Positions 1 to 5,113 of a stretch of 5,113 nucleotides of DNA are shown here, one piece after another. The first letter of the stretch is position 1; each line of letters starts with the position of its first letter. The notes below the pieces were generated by a model. It saw only the letters and a list, made by a program, of their open reading frames with translations, ran no database searches and had not been told where the DNA came from. This DNA comes from an uncultured Clostridia bacterium (GTDB lineage: Bacteria > Bacillota > Clostridia > Christensenellales > UBA1242). The DNA is taken from NCBI GenBank assembly GCA_947303145.1, contig CAMYXB010000070.1, positions 1 to 5,113 on the forward strand. Reading direction: 5' to 3'. The position numbers and the translations under genes were made by a program.

Positions 1-44
1 TTTTCTTAAGTAGAAAAATTTTTTAATTTTTTCGTAAAAAAAAG

Positions 45-73
45 TTTGCACTATTTTATTTTTGTGCTATAAT
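45..73 (+). promoter_or_regulatory. Promoter of tRNA-Val (extended -10, with UP-like A-tract)
   Basis: A perfect TATAAT -10 box lies at 68-73, preceded by TGC (TG at 65-66), which makes an extended -10. A -35-like TTTGCA lies at 45-50 with a 17-bp spacer. An A-tract of eight As followed by G (36-44) directly abuts the -35 box, where the proximal UP-element subsite of stable-RNA promoters normally sits; the DNA further upstream is almost purely A/T. The predicted start is about position 80, a few bases before the tRNA 5' end at 84. The -10 box, spacing and gene placement are seen directly; the UP role is inferred. Confidence 0.85.
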
Positions 74-83
74 GTCAAAGTTA

Positions 84-160
84 GGTCTTATGGCTCAGCT
101 GGTTAGAGCGCTTCGTTCACATCGAAGAGGTCATAGGTTCGAATCCTATTAAGACCACCA
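84..160 (+). tRNA. tRNA-Val (anticodon CAC)
   Basis: The full cloverleaf can be folded by eye. The 7-bp acceptor stem pairs 84-90 (GGTCTTA) with 150-156 (TAAGACC). The D-stem is GCTC/GAGC (93-96 with 106-109) around a loop containing GG. The anticodon stem is CTTCG/CGAAG (111-115 with 123-127), and its 7-nt loop TTCACAT gives anticodon CAC at 118-120, which reads the valine codon GUG. The variable loop is 5 nt, and the T-arm is ATAGG/CCTAT with loop TTCGAAT. The discriminator base is A157 and the CCA tail is encoded at 158-160. All stems are perfectly Watson-Crick paired. It is preceded by its own promoter and followed closely by a terminator. Confidence 0.97.
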
Positions 161-166
161 TATTTG

Positions 167-193
167 CGACACCGAACAAGGTGTTGTTTTTTT
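167..193 (+). terminator. Intrinsic terminator after tRNA-Val
   Basis: A 7-bp stem pairs 167-173 (CGACACC) with 180-186 (GGTGTTG), including one G-T wobble, around a 6-nt loop (GAACAA). A run of seven Ts (187-193) follows immediately. It begins six bases after the encoded CCA and ends 26 bases before the fhs start codon, so it should release the tRNA transcript. Any fhs transcription started at the tRNA promoter would have to read through it. Confidence 0.88.
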
Positions 194-219
194 AATAGTA
201 TGTAAAGAGAGGTTAAGCG

Positions 220-1875
220 ATGACAGATATTGAAATTCAAAATATGACCGAACTAAAGAATATCAAGGAAGTTGCGAAAGAATTGGGACTTAAAGAGGGG
301 GAATATGAAACTTTTGGAAAGTATAGGGCGAAGATTGTCATACCTTATTCTTCATCTAAGGGAAAACTTATTCTAGTCACTGCTATCAATCCCACCAAAG
401 CAGGTGAGGGGAAGACTACTGTGTCCATAGGTTTAGCAGATGCCTTGAGGGGAATTGGCAAGAAAACTTGTCTTGCACTGAGGGAGCCATCGCTTGGGCC
501 TGTATTTGGAGCAAAGGGAGGAGCTACTGGAGGTGGATATAGCCAAGTGGCTCCGATGATTGATATTAACCTGCATTTTAACGGAGATTTTCATGCCATA
601 ACTAGTGCCAACAATCTTTTGTGTTCTATGATAGACAATCACATTTTTCAAGGGAATGAACTTGAAATAGACGTGAACAAAGTCTTGTTCAATAGATGCC
701 TTGACTTGAATGATAGAGCACTTAGAGATGTCACTATCACCATTGATAGCAAGAAAAATATTGTGAGAAAAGAGAAGTTCAATATAACCCCTGCTAGTGA
801 AGTAATGGCTATTTTGTGCCTTGCCGAAAATTTAGCCGACCTCAAGGAAAGATTGGGGAACATAATCGTGGCACTCAATATTCATGGCGAGCCTGTGTAT
901 GCTAGAGATCTGTCCGCTCAAGATGCCATGGCAATACTTCTTAAAGATGCCATAAAGCCCAATTTGGTGCAAACTCTCTCTGGAACGCCAGCCATAATAC
1001 ATGGTGGGCCTTTTGCCAATATCGCACATGGTTGTAATAGTATAATTGCCACTAAAACAGCCTTATCTCTAGCCGATTATGTGGTGACTGAGGCGGGCTT
1101 CGGGGCGGATCTTGGAGCAGAGAAATTCCTTGATATGAAGTGTCGCATCTCACATTTGAGACCAGATGCCGTGGTCATGGTCGCCACAGTCCGTGCTTTG
1201 AAACTTCATGGAGGGGTGGAAGAGGATAAACTAGAGATAGAGAATATAGATGCGCTAAATATAGGGCTAGAAAATCTTAAAAAGCATATTGAAAATATAA
1301 AAAATGTTTATCGCTTACCTGTTATTGTAGCAATAAATCAATTTAGCACTGATACACAGGCGGAGCTGGAAGTCATACAACGTGAGATAGAGAGATGTTG
1401 CGATGTCAAAGCAATCCCAGTTGATGTATGGGCTAGGGGTGGAAGTGGCATGGCAAAAGAATTGGCAAGCAAAGTCTGTGACTTATGTGAAGAAAAAAGT
1501 AATTTTGAATTTTGCTATGATTTGAGTGATAGTATTCCTGACAAAATCAAAGCAGTAGCCACAAAAATATATGGTGCTAGCGATGTTATATTTAACGAAA
1601 AAGCCGTAAAAGATATGGAGGATATAATAAGATTAAATCAAGCAGGTCTTCCAGTAATTATAGCCAAGACTCAATATTCCCTTAGTGATAATGCTAAAAG
1701 ACTTGGCAGGCCCAAAGATTTTGTTATCACAGTTAAGGAATTGCAACTTAGAAGTGGGGCGGGATTTATTGTGGCAATATGTGGAACGACCTTATTGATG
1801 CCAGGGCTTCCAAAGACTCCCGCTTCAGTGAGAATGAAGATAGATAAAGAAGGGAATATAACTGGATTGAGTTGA
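220..1875 (+). CDS. fhs: Formate-tetrahydrofolate ligase (10-formyl-THF synthetase)
   Basis: This cytoplasmic enzyme joins formate to tetrahydrofolate using ATP, giving 10-formyl-THF for purine synthesis, Met-tRNA formylation and the one-carbon pool; in acetogens it is part of the methyl branch of the Wood-Ljungdahl pathway. The 551 aa cover the full family length (usually about 550-560). Visible motifs are the ATP-binding P-loop AGEGKTT at residues 61-67, REPSLGP at 88-94, the glycine-rich signature GAKGGATGGGY at 97-107, EAGFGADLGAEKF at 291-303, the second family signature VATVRALKLHGG at 321-332, IAKTQYS at 481-487 and MPGLPKTP at 527-534. F375 (NQFSTDT) and W404 (VWARGG) align with the aromatic pair that stacks on folate in the Moorella enzyme. 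The start is set by AGAGAGG at 206-212, seven bases before the ATG. Stops are tandem in frame (TGA TAA). The first signature and the 'CGTTLLMPGLP' C-terminus differ slightly from the usual consensus. No separate promoter is evident between the tRNA terminator and the start. The family assignment is essentially certain. Confidence 0.98.
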   Translation: MTDIEIQNMTELKNIKEVAKELGLKEGEYETFGKYRAKIVIPYSSSKGKLILVTAINPTKAGEGKTTVSIGLADALRGIGKKTCLALREPSLGPVFGAKGGATGGGYSQVAPMIDINLHFNGDFHAITSANNLLCSMIDNHIFQGNELEIDVNKVLFNRCLDLNDRALRDVTITIDSKKNIVRKEKFNITPASEVMAILCLAENLADLKERLGNIIVALNIHGEPVYARDLSAQDAMAILLKDAIKPNLVQTLSGTPAIIHGGPFANIAHGCNSIIATKTALSLADYVVTEAGFGADLGAEKFLDMKCRISHLRPDAVVMVATVRALKLHGGVEEDKLEIENIDALNIGLENLKKHIENIKNVYRLPVIVAINQFSTDTQAELEVIQREIERCCDVKAIPVDVWARGGSGMAKELASKVCDLCEEKSNFEFCYDLSDSIPDKIKAVATKIYGASDVIFNEKAVKDMEDIIRLNQAGLPVIIAKTQYSLSDNAKRLGRPKDFVITVKELQLRSGAGFIVAICGTTLLMPGLPKTPASVRMKIDKEGNITGLS

Positions 1876-1911
1876 TAAAATATTTATAAAAAATCTTAAT
1901 AATAACATAAC

Positions 1912-1947
1912 AAAAAATGAGAAAATATGCCATATTTTCTCATTTTT
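1912..1947. terminator. Bidirectional intrinsic terminator between convergent genes
   Basis: A perfect 16-bp stem pairs 1913-1928 with 1932-1947 around a 3-nt loop (GCC). It has Ts at 1943-1947 followed by ATATTTATTT on the + strand, and six Ts on the - strand from the A-run at 1912-1917. It lies about 37 bases after the fhs stop and about 28 bases after the stop of the convergent CofE-like gene. It should therefore end both transcripts. Confidence 0.88.
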
Positions 1948-1974
1948 ATATTTATTTGTGCAAACTAATTAGTT

Positions 1975-3159
1975 TTAGTCAGCATAATTTGTGAAGTAAT
2001 TTTGAATAAGAACTACTGGAGTCCCCTTGTCTCCACTGCCACTGGTGAGATCTGCTAGACTGCCAAGCAAGTCGACATAACGTCTAGGTGTAGTGCCTTG
2101 CGATGCCATATTCCCTTTGAGATTAGACTCTTTTGACTTAATTTCACCTTTGATAGCCTCGGCTAGTTCTGCACCACGAAGTGAGGCAAATTTGTTATCT
2201 GCAAGATACTTCAGTTTTAGTTCATTAGGTGTGCCTTCTAGGTTGCTTGTATATGCGGGGGAAACCACTGGGTCCGCCAGTTCCCATATTTTGCCCACTG
2301 GGTCTTTGAAAGCTCCGTCTCCATAGACCATCACGCCAAGAGTTTTACCTGTTTTTTCATAAAGCGATTTTTGAATGTCCTCTACAAGTTCTTGTGCTTT
2401 TTCGCCCTCTGGGAAGAGTTTTATTCTGTCATCAGTAGATTTGTTAGAGCCGAGAAGTCCATACTTTGAGTTGTATCCACTACCATTTACACTTTTATTT
2501 AGAATATCGCAAAGAGTGATTACCTTCTTCGCTCCCGCTCGAATAAGGGCATCTCTAGTTCTATTCCTTGTGTGAATGTCTGCACATATTATATTCTTTG
2601 TATACTTTAGCATATCGAGAGGGTTATTGCTCACTATTATTTCGCAGTTCTCACCGCCATATTCCTTGTATAAATCAATATAATTTATTCCAGTAAATGG
2701 GTGCATAGGGTGGTTGAAGTGGCGATTAAATTCATCACCTGTAAAACTCTTGCTCATCATCTCAAAATGCTGTGCATAAAATAAGTCATTGTTTATAAGT
2801 TCATTGCCCACCTCATCACTAGGGAAAGATAATTGAATGATAAGTCTTTTCACTCCCTTTGCTATGCCCTTGAGTAAAAGAGAAAATCTATTGCGACTGA
2901 GTATAGGGAAGATGAGCCCCACAGTCTCGTCTCCGAATTTTTCTTTGACATCACAAGCTATGTCGTCTATTGTGGCATAATTTCCCATGGAGATGCCTAC
3001 TACTGCCTCGGTTATAGCGACAACATCTCTATCATTTAGAGATATATTTTCTTGCTTTGTGGCGGACAGAATGCTGTCTACTACTATTTGACAGAGGTTA
3101 TCACCTTCTTTGATTATGGGAGTCTTAACTCCTCTGGATATTGTTCCAAATTTATTCAT
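1975..3159 (-). CDS. CofE-like F420-0:gamma-glutamyl ligase family protein (long clostridial type)
   Basis: This 394-aa soluble protein has no signal peptide or membrane segment. Its N-terminus (TPIIKEGDNL at 13-22, then a LNDRDVVAITEAVVG segment near 41-55) resembles the core of CofE, which adds glutamate to coenzyme F420-0. The rest matches, from memory of the family, a longer (about 390-400 aa) strongly conserved clostridial group usually annotated as coenzyme F420-0:L-glutamate ligase. Conserved blocks are SRNRFSLLLKGIAKG at 88-102, SDEVGN at 114-119, HPFTG at 153-157, YGLLGSNKST at 233-242, GDGAFKDPVGKIWELADPVV at 280-299, GTPNELKLKYLADN at 309-322, NMASQGTTPRR at 350-360 and SGSGDKGTPVV at 373-383. 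Canonical CofE is about 250 aa, so this version is much longer. The true substrate is not known, because most hosts of this group are not known F420 producers; I would not transfer the CofE reaction. The start is supported by AAAGGAG five bases upstream of the ATG. It converges with fhs and has its own predicted promoter. Family 0.9, enzymatic function uncertain. Confidence 0.88.
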   Translation of the reverse strand: MNKFGTISRGVKTPIIKEGDNLCQIVVDSILSATKQENISLNDRDVVAITEAVVGISMGNYATIDDIACDVKEKFGDETVGLIFPILSRNRFSLLLKGIAKGVKRLIIQLSFPSDEVGNELINNDLFYAQHFEMMSKSFTGDEFNRHFNHPMHPFTGINYIDLYKEYGGENCEIIVSNNPLDMLKYTKNIICADIHTRNRTRDALIRAGAKKVITLCDILNKSVNGSGYNSKYGLLGSNKSTDDRIKLFPEGEKAQELVEDIQKSLYEKTGKTLGVMVYGDGAFKDPVGKIWELADPVVSPAYTSNLEGTPNELKLKYLADNKFASLRGAELAEAIKGEIKSKESNLKGNMASQGTTPRRYVDLLGSLADLTSGSGDKGTPVVLIQNYFTNYAD

Positions 3160-3164
3160 ATTTG

Positions 3165-3171
3165 CTCCTTT
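3165..3171 (-). promoter_or_regulatory. Ribosome binding site of the CofE-like gene, abutting the cloverleaf repeat
   Basis: On the - strand this reads AAAGGAG, five bases before the ATG at 3159-3157, which decides the start. Its first A is also the last base of the outer stem of the cloverleaf at 3171-3260. The ribosome landing site is therefore pressed directly against a very stable predicted RNA structure. Confidence 0.85.
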
Positions 3172-3260
3172 AGGGGCGGAAGGGAGAAAATTTTGTTAAA
3201 ATTTTCTCCAAGACGACTTTGTCGTCTTGTGAGATTAGAAATCTCACACTTCCGCCCCTA
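3171..3260. repeat. Cloverleaf-forming nested inverted repeat, TA-flanked (possible MITE-like element)
   Basis: The outer arms TAGGGGCGGAAG (3171-3182) and CTTCCGCCCCTA (3249-3260) are perfect 12-bp inverted repeats. Between them lie three perfect hairpins placed end to end: 3183-3194 with 3198-3209 (12 bp, loop GTT), 3210-3217 with 3221-3228 (8 bp, loop TTT), and 3229-3236 with 3240-3247 (8 bp, loop AGA). Only A3248 is unpaired at the junction, so 80 of 90 bases pair, and the fold is available on both strands. The ends can be read as a TA duplication around 10-bp GC-rich terminal inverted repeats GGGGCGGAAG, as in small non-autonomous elements mobilised by IS630-type transposases (for example RUP of pneumococcus). 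No coding sequence is present. The alternative reading is a structured 5' leader of the downstream gene on the - strand. The structure is certain; its origin and role are inferred. Confidence 0.8.
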
Positions 3261-3265
3261 TGCTT

Positions 3266-3294
3266 ATTTTATCCCAAATCTAGCTTTTTTCCAA
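3266..3294 (-). promoter_or_regulatory. Predicted promoter of the CofE-like gene
   Basis: On the - strand a -35-like TTGGAA (3294-3289, 4 of 6 consensus bases) is followed by a 17-bp spacer and a -10 TAAAAT (3271-3266, 5 of 6). The predicted transcription start falls near 3259-3261, exactly at the foot of the cloverleaf repeat. AT-rich DNA gives chance matches, but the optimal spacing and the position just after the upstream gene's terminator support it. Confidence 0.6.
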
Positions 3295-3306
3295 ATAAAA
3301 TTTAAT

Positions 3307-3341
3307 AAAAAACACAAAAAGGAGTCATTTTTTGCGTTTTT
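3307..3341 (-). terminator. Intrinsic terminator of the PFOR gene
   Basis: On the - strand, AAAAACGCAAAAA (3341-3329) pairs with TTTTTGTGTTTTT (3320-3308) to give a 13-bp stem with an 8-nt loop. The U-rich 3' arm and further U-rich sequence serve as the tract. The central pair is G-U in - strand RNA but A-C in + strand RNA, so it works better in the direction of the PFOR transcript. It begins about 20 bases after the PFOR stop codon. The stem is low in GC, so its efficiency is uncertain. Confidence 0.62.
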
Positions 3342-3360
3342 CATTATGATATAGTTTATT

Positions 3361-5113
3361 TTATTCGCCTTTTGATAGCTTAAGATATTCTGCATATTTT
3401 TCTTCGGCGAGGCGCTTGCTTTCAGCGAAAAGCCTGCTAGATAGGGCGGGGCTTAGTTTGTTGAGTGCCATAAATCTGGCCTCACCCTTCAAAAATTCTT
3501 CATAATCTAGTTTTGGAGCGGGGCTATCGAGAGTAAAAGGATTTTTACCACTGGATAAAAGTCTTGGATCATATCTATATAGGTGGAAATACCCACACTC
3601 CACCGCCCTTTTGATTTCTCTTTGAGTATTGGACATATCTATGCCATGATTGATGCATGGGGCATAGGCAATGATGAGGCTTGGTCCGTCATAACTTTCT
3701 GCCTCGCTTATGGCTTTGATAGATTGATTCATATCTGCACCTAGTCCAATTTGTGCCACATAAACATTCTTGTATGTCATCGCCATTTTGCCCAGGTCCT
3801 TTTTGGCAGTCCTTTTGCCACTGGAGGCAAACTTTGCTGTGGCTGACAGTGGAGTGGCTTTGGACATCTGTCCGCCTGTATTGGAATACACCTCTGTATC
3901 TAGCACCAATATATTGATATTTTCACCAGTAGACAGCACGTGGTCCAGCCCACCATAGCCTATATCATAAGCCCAGCCATCTCCCCCTATGAGCCACACA
4001 CTTTCTTTGACAAAACTATCACTCAATTCCTCTAGGCCAGTTCCAACAATTTGTGGGAGAATTTGTTTGGATAAGTCATAAGACAGGTCTGCATTGTCGA
4101 AATTATCCAGCCATTTTTTTAGCAGACTGGACAGAGTAGAGGAGTTTTCTTTTGACACATATTCTGTCACCTTTTCTTTGAGTTTCTCCCTCTTCAGTCT
4201 CTTTGCCACAGCTATCCCGTAGCCGAATTCAGCATTATCTTCGAAGAGACTGCTCGCCCATGCCGGCCCTCTTCCGTCAGCATTTTTAGCGAACGGAGAA
4301 GTGGGAGCCGAGCCGGAGTAGATACTGCTACAACCTGTGGCATTGGCAATCACCATTCTTTTGCCAAATAGTTGCGTGGCAAGTTTGATATATGGCGTTT
4401 CACCGCAACCACTGCAAGCACCAGAAAACTCAAAATATGGCTTCTCGAATTGACTTCCTTTGACAGAATTTTTAGGGAAAATGGTCTTGATGTTTTTAAT
4501 GTTTTCGGCGAAAGCAAAATTTCCCTTCTCTTTCTCCGCTAGAGATGTGCTGTCTACCATTTTTAGAGCCTTTTCTCTAGCAGGGCAGACATTGACGCAA
4601 TTCTCACAACCAGTGCAGTCTGCTACGCTTATTTGCATTCTAAAGTTGTATCCGTCAACGCCCATAGCCTTGTTTGTATCAAAAAAGTTAGGTGCAGACT
4701 TTAACTTCTCATCACTGACAAGCACAGGTCTTATAGCAGAATGAGGGCAAACAATGGAGCACATATTGCACTGAATGCAGTTCTCCTTTATCCAACAAGG
4801 CGAATTTATAGAAATCCCTCTTTTTTCATACTTTGATGTATTGGTTGGAATAAATCCTCTAGGATCAAAAGAAGAAACGGGTAAATCATCACCTTTCTTG
4901 TGTTCTATTTTGTTTATAAATTCGTTGTAATATGCATCATTGAATTTATTTGATTGCTCCACATTACACATTTTCTTTGTGTCAAAATATTTTCTTATAT
5001 CTATTTCTTTTAGGTTTTCTGTCGCAACCTTTATCGCTCTTATATTGGCGTCTACTATATCTTGACCTTTGCTGGAATATGACTTAATGGCCATATCTAT
5101 AAGGGTGTTTTCC
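3361..5113 (-). CDS. nifJ: Pyruvate:ferredoxin (flavodoxin) oxidoreductase, C-terminal half (partial)
   Basis: PFOR oxidatively decarboxylates pyruvate with CoA to acetyl-CoA, CO2 and reduced ferredoxin or flavodoxin in the cytoplasm. The reading frame is open to the window edge: codons for ENTLID precede the ATG at 5094, so that Met is internal and the true start lies beyond the window. About 583 codons are visible, half of the usual 1,170-1,190. Numbering from the internal Met, the order is: the end of the gamma (domain III) region (1-35); the linker with the EKR motif at 90-92; a dicluster ferredoxin domain with CxxCxxCxxxCP at C106/C109/C112/C116 and again at C160/C163/C166/C170; then the TPP domain. 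In that last domain C227, C230, C255 and C480 match the four ligands of the proximal cluster, and GDGWAYDIGYGG (371-382) through SNTGGQ (404-409) is the TPP/Mg-binding motif. All twelve cluster cysteines are present. The protein ends in KLSKGE without the extra C-terminal domain VII seen in Desulfovibrio africanus PFOR. A terminator follows the stop. Confidence 0.97.
   Translation of the reverse strand, partial: ENTLIDMAIKSYSSKGQDIVDANIRAIKVATENLKEIDIRKYFDTKKMCNVEQSNKFNDAYYNEFINKIEHKKGDDLPVSSFDPRGFIPTNTSKYEKRGISINSPCWIKENCIQCNMCSIVCPHSAIRPVLVSDEKLKSAPNFFDTNKAMGVDGYNFRMQISVADCTGCENCVNVCPAREKALKMVDSTSLAEKEKGNFAFAENIKNIKTIFPKNSVKGSQFEKPYFEFSGACSGCGETPYIKLATQLFGKRMVIANATGCSSIYSGSAPTSPFAKNADGRGPAWASSLFEDNAEFGYGIAVAKRLKREKLKEKVTEYVSKENSSTLSSLLKKWLDNFDNADLSYDLSKQILPQIVGTGLEELSDSFVKESVWLIGGDGWAYDIGYGGLDHVLSTGENINILVLDTEVYSNTGGQMSKATPLSATAKFASSGKRTAKKDLGKMAMTYKNVYVAQIGLGADMNQSIKAISEAESYDGPSLIIAYAPCINHGIDMSNTQREIKRAVECGYFHLYRYDPRLLSSGKNPFTLDSPAPKLDYEEFLKGEARFMALNKLSPALSSRLFAESKRLAEEKYAEYLKLSKGE

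Noticed and set aside
13..44. A/T-rich stretch with a TTTTTTCGTAAAAAA hairpin upstream of the tRNA promoter, as a possible terminator
   Set aside because: The stem is only A-T pairs with no GC core. The A-tract is better explained as an UP-like region of the tRNA promoter, and no upstream gene is visible.
2265..2302. Direct repeat CCACTGGGTC occurring twice, 28 bp apart (2265-2274 and 2293-2302)
   Set aside because: Both copies encode the Asp-Pro-Val of two conserved protein blocks (KDPVGK and ADPVVS). Coding constraint explains it, with no sign of a DNA-level repeat.
3183..3209. The 12-bp hairpin alone as an intrinsic terminator or CRISPR-like repeat
   Set aside because: It is not followed by a T-tract on either strand, and it is one arm of a larger four-stem structure. 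No spaced direct repeats are present.
3052..3354. 100-codon + strand reading frame spanning the intergenic region and the 5' end of the CofE-like gene
   Set aside because: It overlaps a well-supported gene antisense and runs through the cloverleaf repeat. Its peptide is low-complexity, Phe/Lys-rich and not like any family I know.
4460..4744. 94-codon + strand reading frame inside the PFOR gene
   Set aside because: It lies antisense to the ferredoxin-domain coding sequence, whose cysteine motifs are intact. It is a shadow frame with no ribosome binding site.
3361..5094. Complete 577-aa PFOR starting at the ATG at 5094
   Set aside because: The frame stays open upstream to the window edge with family-like residues. 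No Shine-Dalgarno precedes this ATG and the N-terminal POR domains are missing, so it is an internal Met of a gene cut by the window.

Overview
This 5.1 kb window comes from a low-GC anaerobic bacterium, most likely a member of the Bacillota (Clostridia or a related uncultured gut lineage). That placement is an inference. It rests on the AT-rich intergenic DNA, the strong AGGAG-type ribosome binding sites, the A/T-rich stem-loop terminators, the pairing of a pyruvate:ferredoxin oxidoreductase with a formate-tetrahydrofolate ligase, and the long 'F420-0 ligase-like' protein that is common in Clostridia. Tryptophan is encoded by TGG in the genes, so the standard bacterial code applies.

Layout, left to right. 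A strong sigma-70-type promoter drives a tRNA-Val(CAC) gene with an encoded CCA end, followed by an intrinsic terminator. Then comes fhs (+ strand, complete, 551 aa). A perfect 16-bp stem-loop serves as a bidirectional terminator between fhs and the convergent next gene. That gene is a complete 394-aa CofE/F420-0:gamma-glutamyl ligase-family protein on the - strand. Upstream of it lies a 200-bp intergenic region holding its ribosome binding site, a 90-bp cloverleaf-forming nested inverted repeat flanked by TA, a recognisable promoter, and the terminator of the next gene. The right third is the C-terminal half of pyruvate:ferredoxin (flavodoxin) oxidoreductase on the - strand, which runs off the right edge of the window.

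How the genes relate. PFOR makes acetyl-CoA, CO2 and reduced ferredoxin from pyruvate. Fhs loads formate onto tetrahydrofolate to feed purine, formyl-Met-tRNA and one-carbon metabolism. The CofE-like protein belongs to a glutamyl-ligase family, but its substrate in bacteria without F420 is not established. PFOR and the CofE-like gene are codirectional, but a terminator and a new promoter separate them, so they are probably independent transcription units.

The least ordinary element is the 90-bp structure at 3171-3260. Of its 90 bases, 80 are paired: an outer 12-bp stem plus three internal hairpins of 12, 8 and 8 bp, each closed by a 3-nt loop, with almost no unpaired junction bases. Its ends read TA-GGGGCGGAAG...CTTCCGCCCC-TA, which would fit a small non-autonomous mobile element with a TA target duplication. 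It sits exactly between the predicted -10 box and the Shine-Dalgarno of the CofE-like gene, so it would form the whole 5' leader of that mRNA.
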